Source: Lycorma delicatula (taxonomy: Eukaryota; Arthropoda; Insecta; Hemiptera; Fulgoridae). From it: a DNA stretch of 64,000 bases. The notes below the pieces were generated by a model. That model was not told the DNA's origin. It was given only the letters and a program-made list of their open reading frames with translations, and made no database searches. The stretch spans positions 40,586,153 to 40,650,152 of the forward strand of contig NC_134465.1 in assembly GCF_047948215.1 (NCBI RefSeq), written 5' to 3'. Below, piece after piece: positions 46,401 through 58,051 of this stretch (within the stretch, counting starts at the first letter, position 1; each line of letters starts with the position of its first letter). A program made the translations under genes and the position numbers.

Positions 46401-47180
46401 AAATGAAAGTTACGATACCAAATTCACTGTTGTAATTTGAATATTTCTTATGAAACCAAAACACATCATTACATCGGTATTTTATGTAGAAAAGTTTGTA
46501 AAATAATTTTATTTAGAGACATTTTATCGTTTAACATTTTTTCAATATTTTATATTTCCATTAGGATTATCGTAATCGATTTGAGTGTCGTTTCAGTGCC
46601 GTAGTTTTGAGAATAGAGGTACTTACTAAACGTGTCGACTAGGAATGTTAGAGTGACATTGGTAGGAAGGCCAGAAAACAACATTGAAATAAAATTTTAT
46701 CGTTTTCTGAAAAACCTTGAAAAACGATAAGCTTTAGGATGAGGAAATAAGAATATGCGAAAAAATAATGAAAATTATCTACTATTCTACGCGTTTCCCT
46801 CTAGATAAATAAATGAATAATTGGAAAGTTTAAACGGGAATCAGTCTGTCTAATAATTTCTTAATAAACGACGGCTGGTATATTATTTAGTAAAGGTAAT
46901 AAATAATTATCAGTAAATAAATCAGTATTTTTGCATGTTATTAATTACCGATCGTAGACCAAAACCAAATAATAATTTTACCCGATAAAATATGTTTGAC
47001 GTTTAAAATTATTTATATTCAAGTTTTTATATAAAGTATTGGATATCGGAACCCTTAAATAACTTTTTACCCGTAAACATAGAAAAATGAAAATTGCCGT
47101 ACGTTACCTTCTCAAAAAGATCTATTTTACAATATGAGACCGTCTCACCCCATGCACTCTCGGGAGAACATTCCAGCCCC
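46401..47180. other. AT-rich sequence, unassigned
   Basis: No gene recognised. Confidence 0.45.
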
Positions 47181-47285
47181 GTAGGGGAAGAAACTCGCCT
47201 TGTGACGCTTCCGGTAGCCACACCTCTCCCGTTCCTAGCCCTTTGTGAACTTTAACGGGAGCCCACGGGGGAACAACTCAAAACT
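47181..47285. repeat. Dispersed repeat Z, copy 2
   Basis: GC-rich patch CCGTAGGGGAAGAAACTCGC and onward, aligning with 22912-23012. Confidence 0.45.
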
Positions 47286-48264
47286 TTTTAATGGAAAAGG
47301 TTACGAAACGCATACAAATGAAAAAAATTTGACGTAAAACACTTTTAGCTATGACGACCTTAAACAAAATAGGGACAATTTATATTTTTCACAGTTAGTT
47401 TTAAATATATATTTTTGTTTAGTTATTTAAACGATTGAACTGTACAAAGAAATTTAATTATCTAAAATTGATGAAGATTAAAATAGAGTATAAGAAAATT
47501 CGTAACCGGTTATAGAAAGTTTAGTCGGTGCTAGTAATTACTTTATCGTGTTAACATCGACTGAAAAATGTGTACTAGTGCTAACATTATATCTAATAAT
47601 CATTATATTATATCTCCCTTCATTTGTATACAACAGCCGTAGAAAAAAAAAAGTTGATCGATCGACTGAATCGAGGTCTTTTTTTAACTTGATCTGTTCG
47701 AATTTTGTTTTTTTTTTATGGGTACGGGGCAAACATGATTTTCGATTTTTATGAAAAGCGACTAAGAAAATAGTTTTCAACCTTTATTACAGAGACAGAG
47801 AATAATATTTTAGATGTTTTAAAATATTAAGTTATTTTTTTTTTTGTTCAAATAACATCTATTGAGGCGATTCATTTGCAATTTCATTGAAAATTTGTGT
47901 TATTTAAAGGGGTTTTAACCGCGTACCTGTATTCTATTGTCAGTTTCATTCATTTTTAATTTTAGTTTGTAACACAGCGGTCACGTAATAATAGTAATTA
48001 GTATTTCAACGGCAAACACAGATTATTCAATCGATTGTCATAGGAAGCCTTAATTGTACAGCATTAAAACATTTTTTTTTGTTACGTCATCTGGGCTTTT
48101 ATGTTAAATTATTTCACGTCTATTGTCCTTATCAATATACTTCTGTAACCTTGTTTTTGAATAGCTAGTATATATTTACACCGATTCTTGTTTATAGCTA
48201 TAAGTATGTATGTTAAACTATTTCAATTATTAATCGATCATCATTGGTATGTAGACTGTATGTA

Positions 48265-48268
<4 letters not shown>
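47286..48268. other. AT-rich sequence, unassigned
   Basis: Two short overlapping open frames near 47540-47780 on opposite strands show no protein features. Nothing recognised. Confidence 0.45.

Positions 48269-48269
<1 letters not shown>

Positions 48270-48333
<64 letters not shown>
48270..48333. repeat. (TA)n(CA)n compound microsatellite
   Basis: About 13 TA units then about 18 CA units, directly abutting the left end of the long-TIR element that follows. Confidence 0.95.
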
Positions 48334-48334
<1 letters not shown>

Positions 48335-49960
48335 CGTGTCCCACGATTATGCTTTTGATTTAGTATCGCTCGCCCGTTCCTACAGCGATTCTATTGAAAC
48401 TTTACAGACATTTTAACGAAGCTTCTAAAACTGTTGTGAAAATGTCAGCCTTCTAAGATTTATAGAAACAAAACGGCGGTTTTAAATTAAAATATCGATT
48501 TCATATAAACCACATTTTTTATTCGTTACAAAATATCCAGTAAAAATGATTAAAAACGGATGATAATTAGAAGTAGAATAATTAAACAGTTAGATAATTA
48601 GTCGCGGTTATGACTAATTATAAACTTATTTTATTCAATTGGAACAGCTATTTAACGATAGATCATCTGGTTTTAATCTTTTTTTAACGGCTATTTTGTA
48701 ATTAATAAACCATAGATAAATATTACATATATTAAAAAATCCCTTTCGGCACGCCGGAAGACGTAGGTAAATTTAACTGGTGCTAAGTAGGGGATAAAAA
48801 AGATTTCCACCTTAAAGTTAAAAAAAATTTCAATTTACTCAATACGACAACGGTTGCATGTAACAAAAAAGTTTTACATGTTTAGCATACAAGCCCCCAT
48901 CTTCTTACAATTCCAGCAACATTTCGTCATCGCTTGCCGTAACGGTTGGTCACATAAAAAATTGTTTTAGACAAACGTCTTAGGTAATGTTTAGAATACT
49001 AACGACCACTTTTAACCGATTCGATACTGTGCCAATTAACGGAGGTACGATTTTTTTTGTCTTCGAGACTATTTTTTCCACCCCCTGGGCCGGTTGGTGA
49101 TTTAAAAAAAATTTACTTAGACAGGTTTTAGGTCCTTATCCAAAGAATATTAGGAACTTTAAACGAATTCGATATTTTACTTAATATGAAAGTTATAGCA
49201 ATATATTTTTTTTCGAAAAAGCCCCCCATTTTCACCTCCATGGTTCAATTTTTCCCATTAACGAATTCGACCGAGATTTTGGGTCGTTATGTATGAATTT
49301 GAAAGTGATTGGCGCAAAATTACGGCAGTTATCGTGTCTACAACAAAGTGTAATATATGTATATAAACCTCTGAACTGACGATGGTTTTGGAGTCTGGGG
49401 GTGTGAAACGCGTAGATATGTCGAAAGTTTTCGGAAGTCGAATCATGGTACCCATTACAATAGAAGGTAGATTTCATAAAAACATGACTGCCAAAATAAA
49501 AAGATTACTGACAAACATTGCTCTTTAACGTTAGATAATTACTGATATAGGATAATTAAACAGCGTACGGGTACAATTTTGTATATAGTGTAATTCTTTT
49601 TTCCAGTTTATTTAAAACAATATATATATATTATATTCATATAGCCTATGACACTCCCGGAAACTTAAGGATTCCAACGCGGGGTCATACATCTAAATCG
49701 GTTCGGCGGTTGAGCTGCTACGATGGAACATATATACACCCTAAATATATTACATTCCTTTTTGGGAAGTCGTGTAAAAATGTTGTTTTTCAGAAACTGA
49801 TGTTTTTATTTGAATGCGGCCATTTCTTTTTATACATCCTAGAAGGTTTAATTTTAACAGAACATTTTTAGAACTTTCGTTAAAAGCTCTGTAAACTTTC
49901 AATAGAATCAGTGGAAGAACGGACTAGTGATATAGTAAATAGAAATTTTTTTTTTTTAAT
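48334..49960. mobile_element. Non-coding element with about 160-bp inverted ends
   Basis: 48355-48510 (GATTCTATTGAAACTTTACA, then ATTTTAACGAAGCTTCTAAA) is repeated inverted at 49790-49950. The 1.3-kb interior has no supported frame. The superfamily is not clear; the start GTGTCCCACGATTATGC resembles ends of some insect DNA transposons. Confidence 0.7.
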
Positions 49961-50555
49961 AAATGATAAAGTAATAACAATAAATAAACAGTTCTTACGA
50001 AAGGTTATTTTAAAAAAGTGTGTATTTTTTAATATCTTTTAAAAACTGTTTTTTTGAATTAAAAACTGTGTTAAAAGTAAAAGTTTTATATTTTATATGA
50101 ATTATTTATTCATAAATTATTTTAAAAAATACTTATAAATTATGATTTTTTAATTTTTAACTATTATTATATTTTTTAACCACTTTTACTGATTTTTATG
50201 TTCTAATTCCCCCGCTATTACGCCCTGATGATGATTGTTTAGAATCGAAATGGCGAAGTAGTTTTTGACGTTAAATAAATTTTTTTAAAGTGTTTTTTTG
50301 AGCATCTTCTTTATTTCAATTTGTGCGAAATATAAAATATAAAATACCGTACGATATTTTTCTTTTTTTTTTCATTATTGCGAATAATATTTCAATAAAA
50401 TCATCTAAGAATATTGTAAAAACTATTATAAAAGTAAAGTAATTAGTTAATTTGCTAAAAATTTATTGATGTAACGATTTTAAATAAATTTTCTACGCTG
50501 TATATAAAAATATTTTAAGTTAGTATTAAAGTAAAAAAGTTAATTAAATTCTTAC
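49961..50555. other. AT-rich sequence, unassigned
   Basis: Very AT-rich. No gene recognised. Confidence 0.45.
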
Positions 50556-50880
50556 CGCATAAGAAGTAGTGTAAAAAGATGTTTGCTAATAGTTTTTGTC
50601 GAATTTCACGCCGGACTTTTTTTCTAAATGATTGCTGCTGTAGCGAGTTAAATAATTATATATTAAAAAACAAAAACGATAATTTATTTATATTTAAATT
50701 AATTCATAATCTGCGTATCGTATCGTTTTAAATCTCGATTAGCAGTAAACAAACACGGCTGTCGTTTACTCGTGAAGGTAAATGAACGCACTACAGTTAG
50801 CGAACCGGGTATTACAGTCTGTTATACTGCTCTGTAAGGTGTGTAGTGTGTTTAGAATTTACCGGTCGAACTATAAATAA
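50556..50880 (-). promoter_or_regulatory. Possible Cht5 5' UTR exon and promoter region
   Basis: Exon 1 has an AG acceptor 24 nt before its ATG, so an upstream non-coding exon is expected. The best donor seen to the right is TATGCG|GTAAGA at 50556/50555. A TATTTATA element near 50870 on the minus strand could serve as a TATA box. This is inference from splice signals only; no transcript evidence is available. Confidence 0.3.
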
Positions 50881-50909
50881 ATAAATAAATAAAATAATAT
50901 ATGGTAACA

Positions 50910-50938
50910 TCGACGACGACGATGATGATGATGATGAC
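50910..50938. repeat. (GAC)n(GAT)n trinucleotide repeat
   Basis: CGACGACGACGATGATGATG and continuation. It lies just upstream of the proposed Cht5 promoter. Confidence 0.9.
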
Positions 50939-51804
50939 AAAGATAGAAGGAAGAAAGGTGGTCCTTGTCTTCAAATCCGGTCGACCGTACCTCTTTCCCT
51001 CCCACCCTTATAGCTAATCTAACGAAGAACTTGCGGGGGAGGTAATGAATGCGGTAGGGTTTAGGTCGTTTCACGCCGCCTTATTTATCGCATTACGTTC
51101 GGCTTACTCGATTCTAGACGACATTGCACTAACGAACGCGTCTGTTTTGTTATACAAGTGTTTCGGTTTTGTCAAAGGAGGACTGCCTCCTGGCAGGCTT
51201 TCAGTCCACCGACCTCTTCTGGTATTGTAACCTTATCCTTCGTCCACTGCAAACAACAAAACAACCGATCGCGTCTCTCTCACACTCTCTTACTATTTTG
51301 CATGTATCCGTTTCATTTTATCGTCGTAACGGTTATATTAAATTAAAAGGCGGGTGGATATCTTGTTCTTGTTTATTTATTATCTTTTTATACTCTTAAT
51401 TATCTTAACATTTTATGCGTTGTGATTGCTTTTTTAGTTGAAAGCGGTTGCGATAGGTCGATGGTTTCTTAATTAACCTCGTTAATAAAGTTATATCCTT
51501 ATATTACGGGCATATTTATTTAAATTAGCAAAAATTGTATCGGTTTTTATTTTTACACGGAAAGAAAATACTTAACATTTTATTTGTGAAGAATAAAATT
51601 TATATTCTATTAATTCAACTTTTTTTGAATTATCAGTAATTTTATTGATTTTAGTAGACTTTTTTTCATCGGCAAGTCTATTTACGGCATACCCAAAAAA
51701 TCCAGCGTGTTTTACACTCAAAATTTGAGTTTGATAACGATATCAAACTACTGTACGTTTCTGATTCTCACCTTTAAAAAAAAATTCGTGAAAAAATCAT
51801 ACCT
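50939..51804. other. Unassigned upstream sequence
   Basis: GC-richer to about 51250, with overlapping short frames and no recognised motif; then AT-rich. It could include distal promoter DNA or an unrecognised repeat. Confidence 0.4.
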
Positions 51805-51819
51805 TTTGATCTGTAATTT

Positions 51820-52115
51820 CTTCTTTTTTTCTTTTTTCCTATTTAACCTCCGGTAACTACCGTTCAGATAATACTTCAGAGGTTGATATGTATGATTGTA
51901 AATGAAGTGTAGTCTTGTACATTCTTAGATCGACCATTCCTGAGATATGTAATTAATTGAAACCCAACTCTACCATAAGAACACCGGCATCCACGATCTA
52001 GTATTCAAATCCGTGTAAAAATAACTGGTTTTACTAGGACTTGAACGCTGGAACTATCGATTTCCAAATCAGCTGATTTGGGAAGACGGGTTCACCACTA
52101 GACTAACTCGGTGGG
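51820..52115 (-). mobile_element. tRNA-derived SINE, family S1
   Basis: Full-length in reverse: the B box reads as GGACTTGAACGCTGG on the plus strand, the CCAAATCAGCTGATTTGG palindrome is kept, and the tail CCGGAGGTTAAATAGGAAAA points left. A perfect 15-bp duplication TTTGATCTGTAATTT flanks it (51805-51819 and 52116-52130). Confidence 0.92.
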
Positions 52116-52414
52116 TTTGATCTGTAATTTGGATGTCCATGATATAACGCTGAAAAAAAAAAAGTGAAATTATTCGCTAGTCGTTAATTTAAAGACAAAC
52201 CTTTTCAGAATACGTGTCCTTATACGGAATGATATTAAGTATGGAAACGACGACGTGTATCAAAACTGAGTAATACTAGAAGGTAAAAACAAATGCCGAT
52301 CTATATAGTTACAAAATTACTACACTACTTTATGATGTATGAAATTTTTTTTTATCGTCTTTGATCCGATGCTTTAGAAAATAATTAGCTGATTAATAAG
52401 TATCGCTTGATTTT

Positions 52415-53275
52415 TACATTCCTGTCTAATTAGGGATATAGCTCTAGAAGGAAAAATATTGTAATCTGTCCAATTTGGGCGTATGTGGTTTTCACCGGAT
52501 CTTGACGTTTTAACATCTAAGAAATCCAAAAAGCCGAATAGAAATTTTCCTAATGTTAATGTTCGTATGTACGCTTATGTGTTCGGTGTCGGCCTCTAAA
52601 TCACCTTACATTTTTGGAACTATCGGACCGATTTCGGTCAGATTCTACTATACATGGGGCATTAATACCGCTAAATTTTCAAATTCAAAAGTCAAGGGGG
52701 TGAGGCTTGTGACTTAAGATCATATTTTTATAAAATAACAATAAGAATATTAAAAAATAACAATATTTGCAAAAACGTTTTTGCAAAATCGCATCCCCTT
52801 CCAAAAAAATACTGTTGTAGTCGTCTGCTGTTATGATGTCACAGGTGAACGGTAGAATTAAATAAATGAATAATATTTGAAATGTAAAAAATTAACTTGG
52901 TATGACCGGGCCTCGAACTCGATTGCCCGGTTGAATTCAGTACCCGGTGCGTTAATTCTCGCGGCTACACCGACCTGCCGACCGTATAGGTGAAATTTGT
53001 TTTATGTAAGTCGTGAAACTACATTAGTTAGTGCCGACCGTCGCCGCTAGTACCGCCACACCACGCGAATTGAATACGGTATGCCGCGAGCATTAGTTAG
53101 AAACATTGTATTAAATAAACTAAAAATTATTATATTTAAATGAAATTATATATATGTTAAATTAAGTTGTGTATGTAAGCCGTGCATTAGAAACAACTTA
53201 CAGTTGCAGGACTTTCCCGGAAAGCGGCTTTATCTGTGTGACGGGAAAGTCCTACAACTGTATTGTCATCTTTTT
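52415..53275 (-). mobile_element. tRNA-like-containing element (family T), copy 3
   Basis: Carries the terminal hairpin (53195-53255, less perfect than copy 1), a tRNA-like module at 52894-52986 on the minus strand with CGAGTTCGAGGCCC as its B-box-like part, and the left end TTTACATTCCTGTCTAATTA. Colinear with copy 1 over the whole length. Confidence 0.75.
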
Positions 53276-55240
53276 TGTTGACAGGTGAATTGCGGGCTTG
53301 TATTCCATCTGTCATTTTGACTCCGGTTCATAATGGTGAATCCACATCTTATCTTCCTGTTGATACGGGTTTTTCAGCTCGTGAACATGCAAGGACTTGT
53401 TTCCTTACGGTGATTTTTCGACTCTTTTGGAACCAGTCTTACGCCTGTTCTACTTTACTCGAGCTCATAGGTGATTACGAACTGTACCGACTAAAATCTC
53501 GACTGTAATCCGTCGGTCTTCCTGGATAAGAGGGTCCTATGCTAGTTTACAAGGGCTGGAGATGAAACTTCAATAGGATGTCCAGAACGGTGCTTGTCAG
53601 TCACGAAGTTCGATCGTCTTTAAATTTTGCTTCCCTCTTGTAGAATTTTCTGCGGTTCGTATAACTTTGTCCGTATAGTTTTGTCGTACGAGAATAAATT
53701 TTAACCGGTTTTTTACTATCGGAAAACAAAAAAAAACCGGATCGCTACACGCTCTTCAACTAATTCAGAAGGTTCAAGAGGATGTAGAATTAGATTTTGT
53801 AAGAACACATTTTACTAAAACGGTCGACGAAAAGTCATCACAGGGTTACCGACTTCGCTCTGAAAGTACCGTAACCATCTTACTGACTGTTTTCCCTTCG
53901 CAGCTGTTTGTGCCTTTAATTATTAAACGACCCTCACATACATATAACTATTTATTCGTATAAATATCGATCCGGAAACACTTTGTTTTCACTTACAGCT
54001 TGCGAAAAATTTTGCCTTAATTGCTACTCCAAATATAACATAAAGCCGCACTGAAACTCTTGAAATTTAAATTATGCGGTAGATTTGACCGTTTCATCCC
54101 GTAACTGTACCGTTAGTATTTTTTTTTTAATTTCCTTTTGAAAATTATTGTAAAATACAAATCATCGATATGATAAAACTCAATTTTTTAAGTTTGACGT
54201 AAAACTTCTTTAAATTGTCAGTAATTAAATAGAATTTTGTTAGAGATTTTAATTTTGAAAAAATTAAAATTGTCTTAACTTCAACCGAGCGTGGAAGAGA
54301 ATTTAAGAAATTTGAACTTTATTAAAAACAACACGGTTAAAACTGAATTGTAATTCAACTTGAAGTAGAAATCATTTCCGATAGGAAAATAACAAATGTA
54401 ACTATTAAGTTCTTGAATTTAAGTACGGCTTTATTTTACTCTGAGTAGAAATCGGAGCGAAATCAGTGCCACATTTTTCGCATGCTATTACATGAAACAT
54501 AGCATTTCCAATCCCGTGTTTTTATTAATTTTTGTTTGTAGAACATATCTGTAATTTTTTTCTTGCAAAAGTTATTTAAATTTCATATTGCGAGAATTGT
54601 AGTTCCATAAACGTAAACCGTGATTGCAATCCGACGTCGTTTACGTAAGGTAGAGGTGTTGGAAAAACTTTGTTTACTGTGAGTATGACAGCGTTTTTAT
54701 TTATAAACTTCTGATCGGGTCTTGTCGGGTAAGCGTCGTTATTTAATTAAATGTGAAAATAGGTAAACCGATTTTCTTAAATTCATTTATTAAAGCTGTC
54801 ATAATGTATCTTCTTTTTCGATATCTGTAGAATTTGGAGTTAAAATATTATATAATCTGTGAAAAGTCGTTGTTATATTCTATTAATGGAGCGATACTAA
54901 TATATGGGCAAAAAAAAAAATCAAATTATAACTTACTCCCCGTCTCAAAATGTATTTTTTTTAAGTTTCCGGATATTTTTATTTTTTATATCGGGTTAAA
55001 ATCTAAGTAACAAAAGTGGCAGGCGATATTACGTTAATGTTTTTTAGTATTTTTCTACTCGCACGTAAAGTCGTAGCAGCCGTAAATAACTTTTCTGCAA
55101 CAAACAAAATAAATAAATAAAAATCTGATGTGGACACCAAACGACTTCTTTCTACGCCTATTAAATCAAATATACGCATTTTTAAACGTACAAAAATTTT
55201 ATTTCACTAAAAAGTTGTGATTTATATATTTTTTTTATAT
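53276..55240. other. Unassigned sequence
   Basis: 53277-53720 is GC-richer, with an 81-codon open frame (53263-53508, +) that I cannot assign. The rest is AT-rich. Near 55250 the sequence CAGTGGCGGCTAGTAG resembles the end of some hAT elements, but no partner end was found. Confidence 0.4.
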
Positions 55241-55634
55241 TGTTATCAGTGGCGGCTAGTAGCTAAAGTTAGCGGAGGTGATGCTCCAGAAAATCTTAAT
55301 CTGGACCTTTTCAAGGCCGTGGTTAAAGTTTTCTGTAAAATAGAAGAACCGAAAAAAATGAATCAAATAAAATAGTTGGTAGCAGGATAATAATCTAATT
55401 CTACACTTTATCACGTTCAAGAATACGGTACACGGTTTAAGAGTCATCCAAACCAAATTATACAGGTGATGAAACTCATAGTCTCAGAATGTCATGAAAA
55501 ATTTGTTATTTGTTCAATTTGCCACCCTTATTAACCATGTCAAATCTTATAAATACTTTTTAAGTTATTCATTTTTTAAATTTGTTAAAAAATACGTTAT
55601 TGTTCTTCCGATGCTTTTAGCAATTGTGATGATA

Positions 55635-55795
55635 TTTTTTTTTTGTTTAACCTCCGGGTCCACTGTTAGGCATGCTTCAGAGGTGAGATGAATGATTTGT
55701 AGCGCGTGTGAAAATGCTATGCCTGACGGAGATTCGAACCCGGGGCGTCTCGGATGAAAGGCCGAGACGCTACCACTCGCGCCACGGAGGCCGGA
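55635..55795 (-). mobile_element. SINE with a tRNA-Glu-like head (family S2)
   Basis: On the minus strand the head reads GGCCTCCGTGGCGCGAGTGG (A box), then GTCTCGGCCTTTCATCCGAG, an anticodon arm whose loop CTTTCAT shows anticodon TTC, then GGGTTCGAATCTCCG (B box). That identifies tRNA-Glu(TTC) as the source. The tail CCTCTGAAGCATGCC...CCCGGAGGTTAAACA resembles that of family S1. An approximate duplication flanks it (ATTGTGATGATA / AATGTGACGATGA). Confidence 0.85.
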
Positions 55796-55799
55796 AATG

Positions 55800-56106
55800 T
55801 GACGATGATTTAGTAAAAAAACTCATACCTTTCTCAATTTTCATTATATCACAAAGATTTTCTGAAAAATGTACAGAATAAGGTAAACATGCATTTAGCA
55901 ATTCATCTCTTAATCGGTAGAAAAGGAATTTAGCAGATGAATCTTCTATTGCATTGACAAAAGAAATTGAACAAAAACTAAAGGATATGGACAGACTAAT
56001 AGACTTAATGAAAGTAAATATTAATGTTACTACTTCACAAAGAGAAAAAAAATACAAAACAAAATTACAAAAATATATTTGATTATATATAAAAAAATAT
56101 TTTTTA
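55800..56106. other. AT-rich sequence, unassigned
   Basis: A 95-codon minus-strand frame (55770-56057) overlaps the SINE and shows no protein features; not called. Confidence 0.4.
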
Positions 56107-56380
56107 AAAAAGCCTTTATTTAACTAATATTAATATTAACTTTAATAAAAAAAGGAAACAACTTAGAAAAATCCTCTAAAAAGTAAAAAAAAAGAATTAA
56201 ATCAAATTGAGAATTTTAAACAAAAAAATATAATATATTAACAAATATAAAAATGCACTGAAAAGTAAAAAATAAATATCTAATGAATAACCAATAAGTA
56301 AATGTAATAATTATTAAATTTTTAAAATTAAAAGTAATGAAAATATTTAGTTAAATAAAAGCGTGGCGCAGTTTTTAAGC
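56107..56380 (+). repeat. Single arm of the 12-kb palindrome element
   Basis: Matches the palindrome arms at 11931-12463. It is bounded by AGCCTTTATTTAACTA (56111) and TAGTTAAATAAAAGC (56348-56362), inverted copies of one another, giving a 252-bp MITE-like unit. It ends GTGGCGCAGTTTTTA as at the palindrome centre. Confidence 0.8.
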
Positions 56381-56389
56381 TTGTTAAAA

Positions 56390-57130
56390 GCTTTTACCAA
56401 AGCGGTCAATACTCTTGAGTCATGCCAGGAGCTAAAGATTAAATTAGCATTTCTAAAAATGAATATATGCAAAAAGTGCTGTTAGGAAATTCGGATGAGC
56501 TGTACTCCGCTTTCAAGTTTGAACAACCAGGTCTTAAAATTGTACTGTCCAAGTTCTCTATGATCCGACCAAAATGGTGTGTATTAGCCGGTACACATTT
56601 TGTTTGCGTCTGTACTATTCATCAAAATGTTTCACTATTGCTTTACTCTTGTTCAGTTAAAGAAAACCGCAATGGACTTATTGAGAAGTTAGTATACTGA
56701 AGAGAAAACAGAGAATGTACGTTACGGCACTGCTCAAACTGCCCTTTAAACAATTTAAAAATCCTTCATTTTGGAGAAATCAGAGTGGGATCCCAATGAT
56801 GAGGTGACATATTCAGCTTGGATATCTACTGACAGAACTCAACAGGTGCAGTTCACCGTAACGTTAGAAGAATATCTAGAATCTAGTTGAAGGCCGATAA
56901 AAACTAATACCTCAATCTTTCGTTCGTTATAAAATCTGAGGCCAGATATTTGAAAAAAAATCAAAAAGCAATCTGAAAGCAGATGAAGCCATTGTTATTA
57001 TTGATGTTAGTGAAAACTATTTTAAGAAACTCAAGGGACAGCTGTTCTCTTCATCCAGTTGTGATTTACACACGTCAACGCAACAACGAAAACCTAGTAA
57101 TTTCTAGTTTGTGCATAGTGTCTGATGACT
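56390..57130 (+). pseudogene. Degraded copy of an uncharacterised arthropod repeat ORF
   Basis: Frame 56467-56700 reads GLKIVLSKFSMIRPKWCVLA, then GTHFVCVCTIHQNVSLLLYS. Later frames give WISTDRTQQVQFT-like, then VVIYTRQRNNENLVI and VSDDLEHD. The series (LRPKHCVLAG, HSVCVCTIHQN, STDR, then ISD.L.HD) is one I recognise from multi-copy uncharacterised arthropod proteins, likely transposon-encoded. Stops and frameshifts make this copy a pseudogene. I cannot name the element family. Confidence 0.55.
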
Positions 57131-57149
57131 TGGAGCATGATGTACCGTA

Positions 57150-57500
57150 TACCGTGTAAAAAAAGTAACTCGGTCCGGCCGGGTCTCATACCCGATCACC
57201 CGGGGTCGACTCCGTATCTGGTGCGTTAAACCTCGCGGCTACATCAGTCTGCTGACCTTACAAGCGAAATTTGTACTAGTAAGTTGTGAAATTACATTGC
57301 TTTAGTTAGTACCGACTGTCGCCACTAATACCGCCATATCCACGCGAATTAAATACGGTATGCACGCGCGCTTTAGTTAGAATAATTGAATTAAATAAAC
57401 GAAAATGTATTATATTTAAGTAAACTGACAAATATTTTAAATTAAGTTTTGTGTGTAAGCCGTGCATCAAAAGCAACTGTGTTGTCAACTTTTTTGTTAA
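57150..57500 (-). mobile_element. tRNA-like-containing element (family T), copy 4, truncated
   Basis: Only the half from the tRNA-like module (57167-57260, minus) to the end CAACTGTGTTGTCAACTTTT remains. It lacks the GC-rich hairpin: CAACACAGTTG runs directly into CTTTTGATGCACGG. Confidence 0.7.
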
Positions 57501-58051
57501 GTTACTTATTACTAAATTTGAACAGTTCTTGTTTTATAATTTTCATCCTGGAAACAAAAATAAAAAAAATAAAAATTTTCTGTCCTCTGTTCTTTCCTCT
57601 GCAGAGGATGTAAATGGATCCATAATACAGAAAAAAAATCATTTTCCGTTTTTCTTACCGTTCTGAAAAATTGCGTATAATGAAATCGCAAGCAGCCCGA
57701 TTGTATATACCGTTGATTCCCAAAGTGGTCCAGGTGGACCCCCAGGGGTCCACCGGAGACTCGACGGGGGTCTACTTTGGCGTGACAAAAAAATTGGGGG
57801 TTCACAATTCGTAAGCGGGGGGTCAACGAAAATTCATCTGGTTTCGATAGTGAAGAACTAAAATGTTAGCTTGAGTTTGCGTATCAATCTAGGCAGATAA
57901 TGTTTTGAGAAGCTCAGCGACTGTAACTTACAATTACAAGGGGACAGTCTCAATTTAATAAAAACAAAGGGTGTAATTTCAGCTTTTCTTGGAAAATTGA
58001 AATTTATGAAGCAAAATATTATTCGGCGCGTATTTTTCCCAGTTTTCAAAC

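Noticed and set aside
47540..47780. Overlapping frames on both strands
   Set aside because: Low-complexity AT sequence; no protein features.
53263..53508. 81-codon open frame in a GC-richer tract
   Set aside because: No family resemblance, no second copy, no start or splice support; noted only as unassigned.
55250..55270. CAGTGGCGGCTAGTAG resembling a hAT terminus
   Set aside because: No inverted partner or 8-bp duplication found.
55722..55795. Functional tRNA-Glu gene
   Set aside because: The head is good, but it continues into a SINE tail and lacks a proper acceptor 3' end.
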